A DNA stretch of 64,000 nucleotides. It comes from an uncultured Oscillospiraceae bacterium (GTDB taxonomy: Bacteria; Bacillota; Clostridia; Oscillospirales; Acutalibacteraceae). The stretch lies in NCBI GenBank assembly GCA_902465155.1, contig CABQLY010000008.1:1-64000 (forward strand). Reading direction: 5' to 3'. The notes below the pieces were generated by a model, which saw nothing but the letters and a program-made list of their open reading frames with translations, did not search any database and was not told the DNA's origin. Below are positions 1-7,570 of the stretch, piece by piece; positions within the stretch are counted from its first letter, which is position 1, and the number at the start of each line of letters is the position of its first letter. The position numbers were made by a program, and so were the translations under genes.

Positions 1-1
1 T

Positions 2-655
2 TTGGTAACGAAACCACACATTTTTAAGCTCTACCGCAAGCTCCCCGCTGCCGCCGCTTTAACCGCCGAGCAAAAGGAGCAAATTAAAAAAGCCGCTATC
101 GAGCAGGCCATGGCAAGCAGTGAAGTAACCGAGCAAATTAACACCGCCGTAGGCTTAGCAAACGCCGCCGCCAAGCAGGTGGCCGAGCTAAAAGGGCAAT
201 TAGATAGCTACGGCGCATTTTACCAAGCCCTGTTAGACTACACCGGCGCGGTTAAAACGGCAGCCGAGGGCGCCAACGCTTTAAAGCTGAATTTAGAGGA
301 GCTTTACCGCAACACCGGCACGCTTTCCGTTTCGGTTGGTAAGCTGAACAGCGCCGCTTGCCAGCTGTACAACGGCACAGCACAGTTAGCAAGCGGCACC
401 AACAAACTGGCCAAACAAACCGCCACCGCCAACAAGCAAATTAACAGCGAGATAAAAGCCTTAACCTCTACCCTTACCGGCAATAACGAAAAGGCGGAAT
501 CGTTTGTTAGCAGCAAAAACACAAAGGTAAATTCGGTGCAGTTTGTTATAAAAACGGCGGCTATTGAAAAAGCCGAGGCAGCCGCCGAAAGCCCTGCCGA
601 ACAGCCGGCGCTTACCTTTTGGCAAAAGCTGCTGCGTTTGTTTGGGCTTTATTAA
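2..655 (+). CDS. C-terminal part of an MMPL/YhgE-like membrane exporter protein (5' end outside window)
   Basis: The reading frame is open from the window edge, so the true start lies upstream. The visible 217 residues are Ala/Lys-rich coiled coil with weak L-x-x-G heptads (around residues 114-136), a Ser-Lys-Asn-Thr stretch near 172, and an aromatic FWQKLLRLFGLY end. This combination resembles the soluble coil and C-terminus of clostridial MMPL/YhgE-type proteins, recognised from memory. No membrane segment lies in the visible part. A strong terminator follows. Family assignment is moderate; a free-standing coiled-coil protein is the alternative. Confidence 0.6.
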   Translation: MVTKPHIFKLYRKLPAAAALTAEQKEQIKKAAIEQAMASSEVTEQINTAVGLANAAAKQVAELKGQLDSYGAFYQALLDYTGAVKTAAEGANALKLNLEELYRNTGTLSVSVGKLNSAACQLYNGTAQLASGTNKLAKQTATANKQINSEIKALTSTLTGNNEKAESFVSSKNTKVNSVQFVIKTAAIEKAEAAAESPAEQPALTFWQKLLRLFGLY

Positions 656-700
656 CCAAGCGCTTGCCCTGTTGTAGGGTGTAAACTCAGTAAAATTTAA

Positions 701-748
701 CACCGGGAGCAATGCCGTACCTTGCACGCATTACTCCCGGTGCTTTTT
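701..748 (+). terminator. Rho-independent terminator
   Basis: A 15-bp stem (701-715 with 728-742, one mismatch) encloses a 12-base loop and is followed by CTTTTTG. It ends the exporter-like gene and faces the convergent phosphatase gene. Confidence 0.85.
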
Positions 749-785
749 GCCCTTTTAGCTTAAAAAGGTTCTAAGCTTTAAAAAT

Positions 786-1439
786 TTACCGAAACAGCTT
801 TTGCTGGTCGCCGTTTATTAAATGGGCGCCGCCCTGCGGTATTTCGCCAATTACCTCTAAAATGCCGCTTTTCATGTAAAGCGAGGGGGTAATGCGCACC
901 ACATAGCCCCGGCCGTTGCCGCAGGCCCACTCCTTCATTTTGCGGCGCGGCAGTGCCGAAACCGCAAGCAGCGTCATAATAGCGCCGCCGTGCAGCACAA
1001 CGGCCGCCTCGTTTTCGCCCCGCTCCATCATCGTACGCAGGCTGCGATTCACCCCCATGCAAAGCCGGGCGGCAAAATCAACCGTTGCCTCCCCGCCCGG
1101 GGCTGCCGGCAGCTCGCCCTTTACCCACTTGGTGTAGTCCTCCCGGTCTTTTAGCTCCATCGGCGTTTTACCCTCAAACGCGCCAAAATCAATCTCCCTA
1201 AAATCGGGGTCGGTTACAATTTCGCTGTCGGGAAAAATAATTTCGGCAGTTTGCACAGCCCGTTTTAAGGGGCTGGAAAATACCAAATTGCAACGGGGGT
1301 AAATGCCGGAGGAACGCAGGTCGTTCAGCTCTTTTATACCATTTGTAGTAACCGGAATATCGGTTTGCCCTATATATTGTCCGGTTTCGTTTCCGGCCGT
1401 CATTCCGTGGCGTACCAAGTAAAGCTTGTAGGTTTGCAT
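786..1439 (-). CDS. Histidine phosphatase family protein
   Basis: A 217-residue protein of the phosphoglycerate-mutase-like (branch 1) superfamily. The phosphate-accepting motif L-V-R-H-G has Arg10 and His11; Arg60 in S-S-P-L-K-R, Glu82 in R-E-I-D-F-G and His150 in V-V-L-H-G-G complete the usual catalytic set. Members hydrolyse phosphomonoesters in the cytoplasm; CobC-like alpha-ribazole phosphatase is one possibility, but no cobalamin genes are nearby and the substrate cannot be told. ATG start behind AAGGAG. It is convergent with the upstream gene and divergent from the XRE gene. Confidence 0.88.
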   Translation of the reverse strand: MQTYKLYLVRHGMTAGNETGQYIGQTDIPVTTNGIKELNDLRSSGIYPRCNLVFSSPLKRAVQTAEIIFPDSEIVTDPDFREIDFGAFEGKTPMELKDREDYTKWVKGELPAAPGGEATVDFAARLCMGVNRSLRTMMERGENEAAVVLHGGAIMTLLAVSALPRRKMKEWACGNGRGYVVRITPSLYMKSGILEVIGEIPQGGAHLINGDQQKLFR

Positions 1440-1490
1440 TTTTATTTCTCCTTATCAAAAAAATCCTCTACATTTTGTATATTTTAGCTA

Positions 1491-1519
1491 TTTACAAATG
1501 TTGAAAAAAGTATTATAAT
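1491..1519 (+). promoter_or_regulatory. Sigma-A promoter of the small XRE regulator
   Basis: TTTACA (1491-1496), 17 bp, TATAAT (1514-1519). This predicts a leader of about 85 bases before the TTG start at 1610. Confidence 0.65.
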
Positions 1520-1609
1520 GTCATTACTTTGCGCCGAAACGGGCTTTTTTCCTTACCTTTTGCCCGCGGCGTTGCATTTTTGCCCCAACCGGGCCGGAGG
1601 TGAATACCG

Positions 1610-1903
1610 TTGAATTGCAAATTTCCCGAAATTATATCTTCCCTGCGGCGCGCTAAGGGCATTTCCCAAAAGCAGGCGGCAGCCGAGCTTGGCATTAAGC
1701 AGGCGCTGCTTTCGCACTACGAAAACGGTATTCGCGAATGTGGGTTAGACTTTTTAATTAAGCTTTCCGCTTATTACGAGGTTAGCACCGACGAGCTTTT
1801 AGGCCTGCACCGCCCGGGCGAAAACGCCCTGCCAAAAGAAACGGCCGCCTCTTTACGCAAAATTTTAAAAGAGGCCGAAAAAGCCTTAGGCAAGCAAGGG
1901 TAA
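1610..1903 (+). CDS. Small XRE-family helix-turn-helix regulator
   Basis: 97 residues. An HTH_3 domain fills roughly residues 5-60, with A-K-G-I-S-Q-K-Q-A-A-A-E-L-G leading into the recognition helix and S-H-Y-E-N-G-I-R after it, then a short charged C-terminal helix. The start is a TTG, chosen because GGAGG lies at 1596-1600 with 9 bases of spacing; no in-frame ATG sits upstream. Single gene with its own promoter and terminator; target unknown. Confidence 0.85.
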   Translation: MNCKFPEIISSLRRAKGISQKQAAAELGIKQALLSHYENGIRECGLDFLIKLSAYYEVSTDELLGLHRPGENALPKETAASLRKILKEAEKALGKQG

Positions 1904-1991
1904 CCCCCGCCCTTTGCGTTTTTAAAGCCCTTTTTAAAACCCAAAGCGGCTTTAAAAACTGTTTAAAACCAAAAATTAAGCTTTCAGCAAT

Positions 1992-2017
1992 AAAGCCCCA
2001 AACGGGGCTTTATTTTT
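1992..2017 (+). terminator. Terminator of the XRE gene
   Basis: Perfect 8-bp stem AAAGCCCC/GGGGCTTT with loop AAAC, followed by ATTTTTT. Confidence 0.85.
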
Positions 2018-2023
2018 TACCTT

Positions 2024-2056
2024 TACCGGGCGGCAGGCTTTTGCTTGCCACCCGGT
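2024..2056 (-). terminator. Hairpin ending the threonine/lysine operon
   Basis: A 14-bp stem with G-T pairs (about 2025-2038 with 2043-2056) lies 10 bases past the lysC stop. The T-rich side is on the plus strand, so it may act for both strands together with the hairpin at 1992. Confidence 0.5.
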
Positions 2057-2065
2057 ATTTTATTA

Positions 2066-2536
2066 TTAATTAATAAAAGCGTCGTGCACGGCGGTAACAG
2101 CGCGGTCGGCGTCTTTTCCCTCAATTAAAACCGAAATTTTAATTTCGCTGGTAGAGATCATTTGAATGTTAACGCCGGCGTCGTACAGCGCCTCAAACAT
2201 TTTAGAGGCCACGCCCGGATGCGTTTCCATACCCGTACCAACAATTGAAACCTTTGCAACCGTTTCATCATGCGTCATGCTTTGGTAGTTCATAGAGTCC
2301 TTAAGCTTTTCCATAATAGCTAACGCCTCTACGCTTTGGTCCTGCGAGGTGGTAAAGGTAATGTCTTTCGTGCCATCGCGCCCTACCGACTGCAAAATAA
2401 TATCTACATTAATTTTGCCCTTGCCCAGCTCGTTAAAAATTTTAAAAGCGGTGCCGGGGGTGTCCTTTAACCCAATAACCGAAATTCTTGAAACATTTTT
2501 GTCGCAGGCAACGCCGCGAATCAGCATTTTTTCCAT
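2066..2536 (-). other. lysC: Probable internal start: beta subunit of aspartate kinase
   Basis: In-frame ATG at 2534-2536 (Met247 of LysC) preceded by AAAGGAG (2546-2552) at 9-base spacing. This is as good a ribosome binding site as those of the operon's true starts. It would yield a 156-residue protein of just the two ACT domains. The precedent is the overlapping alpha/beta translation of B. subtilis LysC. Confidence 0.6.
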
Positions 2537-3274
2537 TTTAACCGTCTCCTTTACTATTGTGCCGGGTTTATCCTCTAAGCTGGAGAGCACCTCTAATTCC
2601 ACACCGTATTTTTTAGCCATTTCTACCGAGCGGTTATTTAAAACCTGTGCGCCCAGCGTAGCTAATTCCAGCATTTCCTCGTAAGTAATCTCGCTCATTT
2701 TTTTAGCGGTTTTAACCTTGCGCGGGTCGGCGGTGTAAACGCCGTCAACATCGGTGTAAATTTGGCACAGATCGGCGCGCAAAGCAGCGGCAATGGCAAC
2801 GGCGCTGGTGTCGGACCCGCCGCGGCCCAGGGTAGTAATATCGTCGTACTTATTAAGGCCCTGAAAGCCCGCCACAACCACAATATTTTTTTTGGCCAGT
2901 TCGGCACGCAGCCGCTCGGCCTCAATTTTTTTAATACGCGCGGCCGAGTAGTTCGAATCGGTTTGAAAACCGGCCTGCCACCCTAAAAGGGAAACCACCG
3001 GAAACCCCATTTTTTCAATGGCAATGGCCAGCAGCGCAATAGAGATCTGCTCCCCTGCCGACATTAGCATATCCATCTCCCGCTTTGAGGGGGTGCCGGC
3101 GTTTAACTCGTGCGCTTTGGCAATTAAATCGTCGGTCGTATCCCCCTGGGCCGAAACAACAACCACCACCTCGTTGCCCTTTTTATACTCCTCGGTTACA
3201 ATGCGGGCAACATTTTGTACCCTTTTGGTATCGGCAACAGAGCTGCCGCCGAATTTTTTAACCACTAACGCCAT
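2066..3274 (-). CDS. lysC: Aspartate kinase
   Basis: 402 residues, usual for the Bacillus LysC/aspartokinase II type. It phosphorylates L-aspartate, the first step to lysine, threonine and methionine. The kinase domain (1 to about 240) opens with K-F-G-G-S-S and has G-R-G-G-S-D-T-S near 150; two ACT domains follow (about 262-402) and should bind the feedback inhibitor. Last gene of pheB-hom-thrB-lysC: ATG lies directly after the thrB TGA, with GGAGG inside thrB. An internal in-frame ATG (codon 247) has its own AAAGGAG and would give a 156-residue ACT subunit, as known for B. subtilis LysC. Confidence 0.97.
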   Translation of the reverse strand: MALVVKKFGGSSVADTKRVQNVARIVTEEYKKGNEVVVVVSAQGDTTDDLIAKAHELNAGTPSKREMDMLMSAGEQISIALLAIAIEKMGFPVVSLLGWQAGFQTDSNYSAARIKKIEAERLRAELAKKNIVVVAGFQGLNKYDDITTLGRGGSDTSAVAIAAALRADLCQIYTDVDGVYTADPRKVKTAKKMSEITYEEMLELATLGAQVLNNRSVEMAKKYGVELEVLSSLEDKPGTIVKETVKMEKMLIRGVACDKNVSRISVIGLKDTPGTAFKIFNELGKGKINVDIILQSVGRDGTKDITFTTSQDQSVEALAIMEKLKDSMNYQSMTHDETVAKVSIVGTGMETHPGVASKMFEALYDAGVNIQMISTSEIKISVLIEGKDADRAVTAVHDAFIN

Positions 3275-4186
3275 TCAAATTTCCTCCAAATCGTGTATCT
3301 TGCAAACAGTAGCACCTACGGCGTCGGTGCGTAGCTGCGTAACTTGCCAATTAAAAATGCCGTTTTTCTTTAGCTCGGTTTTAATGTTTTCGGCAAAGGC
3401 TTCATCCTCGGCCCCTACCATGCACATAACGGTAGAGCCGGCACCGCTAATGTAAACCCCCAGCGCGCCCAGCTCGCACGCTACGCGAAAGGCCGTGTCG
3501 GCCCCGCTAATCAGCCCCATGCGAAAAGGCTGGTGCAAGGCGTCGCCCGTTGCAACCTTTAAGTTTTGCAGCTTACCGGAAAACAGCGAAGCCGCCATTA
3601 GCGCCGCGCGGGAAAGGTTGTACACCGCCTTTTCCAGCGAAACGGTTTGCGGCAGCACCGAGCGGGCATGCACGGTTTTTAAGGCCTGCGGCGGAATTAA
3701 GGCTACAAATTTAACCGTATTGGCCACCGGCACACTAACCGAGTACACCCGGCCGTGCTCTACCGCACAGGTAACCAGGCCGCCCAAAATGGCCGGGGTG
3801 GTGTTGTCGGGGTGCCCCTCAATAGCGGCCGAAAGGTTAATCAGCTCCTCTTTATTCAGCGGGTTATTCAGCAGCGCGTTTGCGCCCAGCAGCCCGCCAA
3901 CCAAACAGGCCGAGGAGCTGCCCAGCCCCCGCGCCATTGGAATATTGTTTTTTTGCCAAATGCGCAGCCCGTGAAAAGGCTTGCCGGTAATCTCAAAAAT
4001 GCGCTGCGCCGCCGTGTAGACCATGTTGGTTTCATCAGTTGGAATTTCAACCCCGTCTAACGAGCGGATCTCTAATCCATCATATTCCTCTAAACCAATT
4101 GTGTTATAAAGGGTCAGCGCCAGGCCTAAGCTATCAAACCCCGAACCAATATTGGCGCTGGTTGCGGGAACCTTTACGCGTACCAT
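3275..4186 (-). CDS. thrB: Homoserine kinase
   Basis: 303 residues of the GHMP kinase family; ATP-dependent phosphorylation of L-homoserine on the way to threonine. N-terminal V-P-A-T-S-A-N-I-G-S-G-F-D and the ATP-binding motif P-M-A-R-G-L-G-S-S-S-A (about residues 83-95) are intact, and the C-terminal glycine-rich I-S-G-A-G-S-T motif is present. The ATG follows the hom TAA with no gap and lysC follows without gap, so the three are translationally coupled. Threonine synthase (thrC) is not in the window. Confidence 0.96.
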   Translation of the reverse strand: MVRVKVPATSANIGSGFDSLGLALTLYNTIGLEEYDGLEIRSLDGVEIPTDETNMVYTAAQRIFEITGKPFHGLRIWQKNNIPMARGLGSSSACLVGGLLGANALLNNPLNKEELINLSAAIEGHPDNTTPAILGGLVTCAVEHGRVYSVSVPVANTVKFVALIPPQALKTVHARSVLPQTVSLEKAVYNLSRAALMAASLFSGKLQNLKVATGDALHQPFRMGLISGADTAFRVACELGALGVYISGAGSTVMCMVGAEDEAFAENIKTELKKNGIFNWQVTQLRTDAVGATVCKIHDLEEI

Positions 4187-5425
4187 TTATTCCACCACAT
4201 GAAAAACAGCCGGTGCGTTGGCGGTTTTTAGCAAGCTAAGCTTTTTGCGTAAAATATTCTCGGTGTCATAAGGGGTAATAAAAGCCAGGGTGTTTTGCTC
4301 GGCCGGGGTGTTTAAATAGTCCAGCTTGCCAAAAACGCTTTCCAGCACGCTTTGGGCCTCGGCAATATTTTCTACCGCAACGCGAACATAAAGGCGGGTT
4401 TTAATGGTTCCTAACGGCACAACATAATCCTTGCTGCCGTCCTCCCACGAAAGGTACTTTCTGGCCTGCAGGTGCTTTACGCAATCAATCACATCGGCCA
4501 CAACGGCGCTGGCTGTTGGCAGCTTTCCGGCGCCGCGGCCGTAAAACATTACATCGCCAATGGCGTCCCCGCGTACCATAATGGCGTTAAATACATCGTC
4601 TACATTTGCCAGTTGGTTTTCAACCGGCACCAGTGCCGGGTAAACGGCAACCGTAACCTTACCCTCCTCCAGCAGCATGGCGTGGCCAATCAGCTTAATT
4701 ACATAGCCGGCCCGCTGCGCAAAGGTAACATCCTGCAGGGTAATTTGGCTAATGCCCTCGGTGCTAACCTGGTTGGGGTACACATGCTTACCAAAGGAGA
4801 TAGAGGCCAAAATGCAAATTTTGCGGCAGGCGTCAATGCCCTCTACATCGGCGGTTGGGTCCTTTTCGGCGTAACCCAGCTGCTGCGCCAGCTTTAAGGC
4901 GGAATTAAAATCCATTTTTTCTTTAATCATTTTAGTTAAAATAAAGTTGGTGGTGCCGTTTAAAATGCCGTAAACCTCGTAAAGGTCGTTGGCAGCAAGG
5001 CACTGGGCAATGGGCCGCAAAACCGGAATACCGCCGCCTACGCTGGCCTCAAACAAAAAGTTAACATTGTTCTCATTGGCAATTTTTAAAAGCTCGGCGC
5101 CGCACTGCGCAACCAGCTCTTTATTCGAGGTTACAACGCTTTTGCCCTTTTCAAGGCAGGCTTTTACATAATCGTACGCCGGGTGAATTCCACCCATAAC
5201 CTCTACAACCACACGAACCGAATCGTCCTGCAAAATCGGGTCAAAGCTTTTAATAAACCGGTCGCTGTATGAAAGGGCCGGAAAATCCCGCAGATCTAAA
5301 ATATACTTTACATGAATGGTGTTTTTAGCTTTTTTGGCAATATTCTCCTCGTGGTTTAATAAAACCTCTACCACGCCGGAGCCAACAACCCCGTGCCCCA
5401 TAACGGCTACATTTACAACAGACAT
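4187..5425 (-). CDS. hom: Homoserine dehydrogenase
   Basis: 412 residues, the usual Firmicutes length. Reduces aspartate semialdehyde to homoserine with NAD(P)H. Rossmann motif G-H-G-V-V-G-S-G at about 10-17, then the catalytic domain with V-G-G-G-I-P (about 129) and G-T-T-N-F-I-L, and a C-terminal ACT domain (about 335-412) for threonine feedback. ATG start behind AGGAGG. Second gene of the operon, after the ACT-domain gene. Confidence 0.97.
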   Translation of the reverse strand: MSVVNVAVMGHGVVGSGVVEVLLNHEENIAKKAKNTIHVKYILDLRDFPALSYSDRFIKSFDPILQDDSVRVVVEVMGGIHPAYDYVKACLEKGKSVVTSNKELVAQCGAELLKIANENNVNFLFEASVGGGIPVLRPIAQCLAANDLYEVYGILNGTTNFILTKMIKEKMDFNSALKLAQQLGYAEKDPTADVEGIDACRKICILASISFGKHVYPNQVSTEGISQITLQDVTFAQRAGYVIKLIGHAMLLEEGKVTVAVYPALVPVENQLANVDDVFNAIMVRGDAIGDVMFYGRGAGKLPTASAVVADVIDCVKHLQARKYLSWEDGSKDYVVPLGTIKTRLYVRVAVENIAEAQSVLESVFGKLDYLNTPAEQNTLAFITPYDTENILRKKLSLLKTANAPAVFHVVE

Positions 5426-5492
5426 TGAAAACCTCCTGAAATATGAACAATTTTTAACAATAATAACAAACGCGGCAAAAGCACGCCGAATT

Positions 5493-5933
5493 TTAAAGTT
5501 CGCCCAGCACGCGGTTTACCGAAACAACGCCTTTTACGCGTTTTAGGTCGGCCAGCAGCGCGTCCTCCCCCGCGGCGGCACCCCGCCGGTACGAAACGGT
5601 TACCGAAGCTACCCCCATGGCCGGCAGGCCCTGGTTAATGGTTAAAATGTTGGCACCCGCAGCGCACAGCGCCCCAATAAAGGCCGAAAGCACCCCGGAG
5701 CGATTTTCCAGCACGGCGGAAAGGTTAATAACATTTTCGGCCCCTTGGTCGCCAACGCTGAAAACACAGTCGCGGTATTTGTAATAAGCGCTGCGCGAAA
5801 GCCCGCAAAGCCGCACTGCCTCGCTGGAGGATTTAACCCGCCCGGTAGAAAGCAGCAGCTTGGCCTGCGCCACCTTTGCAAAAACAGCCGGCAAGGCTGC
5901 GGTTTTTACCAATAAATAATCGGTATTTTGCAC
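5493..5933 (-). CDS. pheB: ACT domain protein of the PheB family
   Basis: 146 residues from the GTG at 5933, preferred because AGAGGGGG lies about 9 bases upstream. A TTG at 5975 would also be in frame, but it sits at the predicted transcription start. The N-terminal half (M-Q-N-T-D-Y-L-L-V) carries the short helix-turn-helix-like stretch typical of PheB/UPF0735; the C-terminal half is one ACT domain. Members often lie beside hom-thrB in Firmicutes and are thought to sense amino acids; a catalytic role is unproven. First gene of the operon, with an excellent promoter. Confidence 0.85.
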   Translation of the reverse strand: MQNTDYLLVKTAALPAVFAKVAQAKLLLSTGRVKSSSEAVRLCGLSRSAYYKYRDCVFSVGDQGAENVINLSAVLENRSGVLSAFIGALCAAGANILTINQGLPAMGVASVTVSYRRGAAAGEDALLADLKRVKGVVSVNRVLGEL

Positions 5934-5980
5934 GCGGTACTGTCCCCCTCTCGTGTACAGGTGTTTTTGTGACAAAATAT

Positions 5981-6009
5981 ATTATAACGCTTTATGATTA
6001 TTTTTGCAA
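5981..6009 (-). promoter_or_regulatory. Promoter of the pheB-hom-thrB-lysC operon
   Basis: On the minus strand TTGCAA (6004-6009), 17 bp, TATAAT (5981-5986). The leader is only about 40 bases, so no lysine riboswitch or T-box fits. Confidence 0.8.
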
Positions 6010-6084
6010 TACATTAATGCGGCAAATTTAGGCGCGTTTTTGCCATTTTTAGTGTATATATTTACGAAAATTTACAATTAAGAC

Positions 6085-6113
6085 TTGAACCCTTGCGCCA
6101 ACTGGGGTATTAT
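6085..6113 (+). promoter_or_regulatory. Promoter of the AI-2E family gene
   Basis: TTGAAC (6085-6090), 17 bp, TATTAT (6108-6113). Confidence 0.7.
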
Positions 6114-6176
6114 ATTATTGTTTAGCGGCGTTTTTGCGGCTTAAAACGGAATTTTAACCGTAGGAGTGTAGCACCC

Positions 6177-7391
6177 TTGACCATAGAAAAGAAAAAAGAT
6201 TTTTTAATTAACTTTGCTTTTTTTATTGTAATTTGCGCCATAGCCTATGTGGCCTTTAAGTTTTTATCGGTCTATCTGCTGCCGTTTGTTATTGGCATTT
6301 TGGCCTCGTTTTTAGTGCAGCGGCCGTCCCGCGCCATTCACAAGGCAACCCGTATTCCCAGCGGCGTATGCACCGTTGTTTTGGTTGTTATTACCTACTT
6401 TTTACTTATTGGGCTGGTAGGGCTTATTGGCTTTATGCTGTACCGCTGGGTCTCGGCGCTGCTGGTTATTATTCCCGAATATTTTCCAACCTTCTCCAAG
6501 GCAATGAAAGAGCTTTCTGTAACCTTTTCTGACCTTTTAAATCAACTGCCAAGCTCCACCGTTTCGGCCCTGAACAACATGCCCGAAAAGATAGTTAGCA
6601 CCTTAACCGGCTCGCTAACCTCGTGGCTTTCGGCCTTTGCGGGCAATATTGTTAAACGCATTCCCAACATTTTAATTAGCATTATTATTACCGTTGTTGC
6701 CAGCTGCTACATTGCCAAAGACTACCGCCGCGTTATTAAATTCTCCAGCGAGGTGTTGCCGGCCAGGGTTTGGCAGTTGCTTATTGATATTAAAATTATT
6801 TTTATGCGCAACATTTTGCGTATGCTGCGCGGCTACGCCCTGCTGCTCATGATTACCTTTATTGAGCTGAGCATTGGCCTACTTATTTTGCGGGTAGATA
6901 ATTCTATTGCCTTAGCCGCTGTAATTGCCGTGGTAGATATTTTACCGGTGCTGGGTACTGGCACGGTGTTGATCCCTTGGGCGGTAATTGAGCTGATTAC
7001 CGGCAACATTTGGCACGCCGTTGGCATTTTAATTGTTTATTTGGTTATTACCGTTATTCGCAATTTTTTAGAGCCAAAGGTTATTGGCAACCAGGTTGGT
7101 CTGCACCCGCTAATTACCCTAATTGCCATTTTTTGCGGTTACAAGCTTATGGGCTTTGTAGGTCTCTTCCTTTTCCCGGTTACCATTATTGTTTTGCACG
7201 ACCTTTATGTGCAGGGCAAAATTACCATTAAGGGGCTAACGCCCGCCGGGCAAAATGCCGATGAGAGTGTTGGGCAAAACAGCGAACCCGCCGCCGAGCA
7301 AGGTGCCGAACCAAATGGCAGACCCGTTACTGAGCAGAGCGCTAAACCCACCGCCGAGCAAGGCGCCGAACAGAATACCGAGCAGCCGTAG
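6177..7391 (+). CDS. AI-2E family transporter-like membrane protein
   Basis: 404 residues. The first 355 or so form the polytopic AI-2E/PerM/YtvI fold: two N-terminal helices, a soluble loop rich in Ser/Leu (about 95-165), then further helices including the conserved N-F-L-E-P-K-V-I-G-N-Q-V-G-L-H-P-L region. Clostridial relatives include YtvI-type proteins. TTG start with AGGAG at 6162-6166. The last 45 residues are an odd hydrophilic tail of degenerate E-Q-G-A-E/E-Q-N repeats. The transported substrate is not known; autoinducer export is only the family name. A terminator follows at 7474. Confidence 0.87.
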   Translation: MTIEKKKDFLINFAFFIVICAIAYVAFKFLSVYLLPFVIGILASFLVQRPSRAIHKATRIPSGVCTVVLVVITYFLLIGLVGLIGFMLYRWVSALLVIIPEYFPTFSKAMKELSVTFSDLLNQLPSSTVSALNNMPEKIVSTLTGSLTSWLSAFAGNIVKRIPNILISIIITVVASCYIAKDYRRVIKFSSEVLPARVWQLLIDIKIIFMRNILRMLRGYALLLMITFIELSIGLLILRVDNSIALAAVIAVVDILPVLGTGTVLIPWAVIELITGNIWHAVGILIVYLVITVIRNFLEPKVIGNQVGLHPLITLIAIFCGYKLMGFVGLFLFPVTIIVLHDLYVQGKITIKGLTPAGQNADESVGQNSEPAAEQGAEPNGRPVTEQSAKPTAEQGAEQNTEQP

Positions 7392-7473
7392 CTTAGCGCT
7401 GCGCCGCAATTGCAATGTCGCGCGCACTGCCGGGCCAAACTCCCCCGCTTAAAAAACTTAATTTTTTGCAAAA

Positions 7474-7508
7474 ATATGCAGCCAAAAACCGGCTGCATAT
7501 TTTTTTTA
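7474..7508 (+). terminator. Terminator of the AI-2E family gene
   Basis: Perfect 10-bp stem (7474-7483 with 7491-7500), loop AAAAACC, then eight T. It lies just before the DUF3794 gene and rules out the long upstream extension of that frame. Confidence 0.9.
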
Positions 7509-7570
7509 GCCAAGGCATATACATAAAACAAAAGAACGGCGCCCGAGCCCGCAATAAAGGAGAGTATTTC

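Noticed and set aside
5934..5980. Lysine or other riboswitch before the aspartate pathway operon
   Set aside because: The leader is only about 40 bases long.
7415..7570. Upstream extension of the DUF3794 gene by 52 codons
   Set aside because: It would read through the perfect terminator at 7474-7508; the ATG at 7571 has an ideal ribosome binding site.
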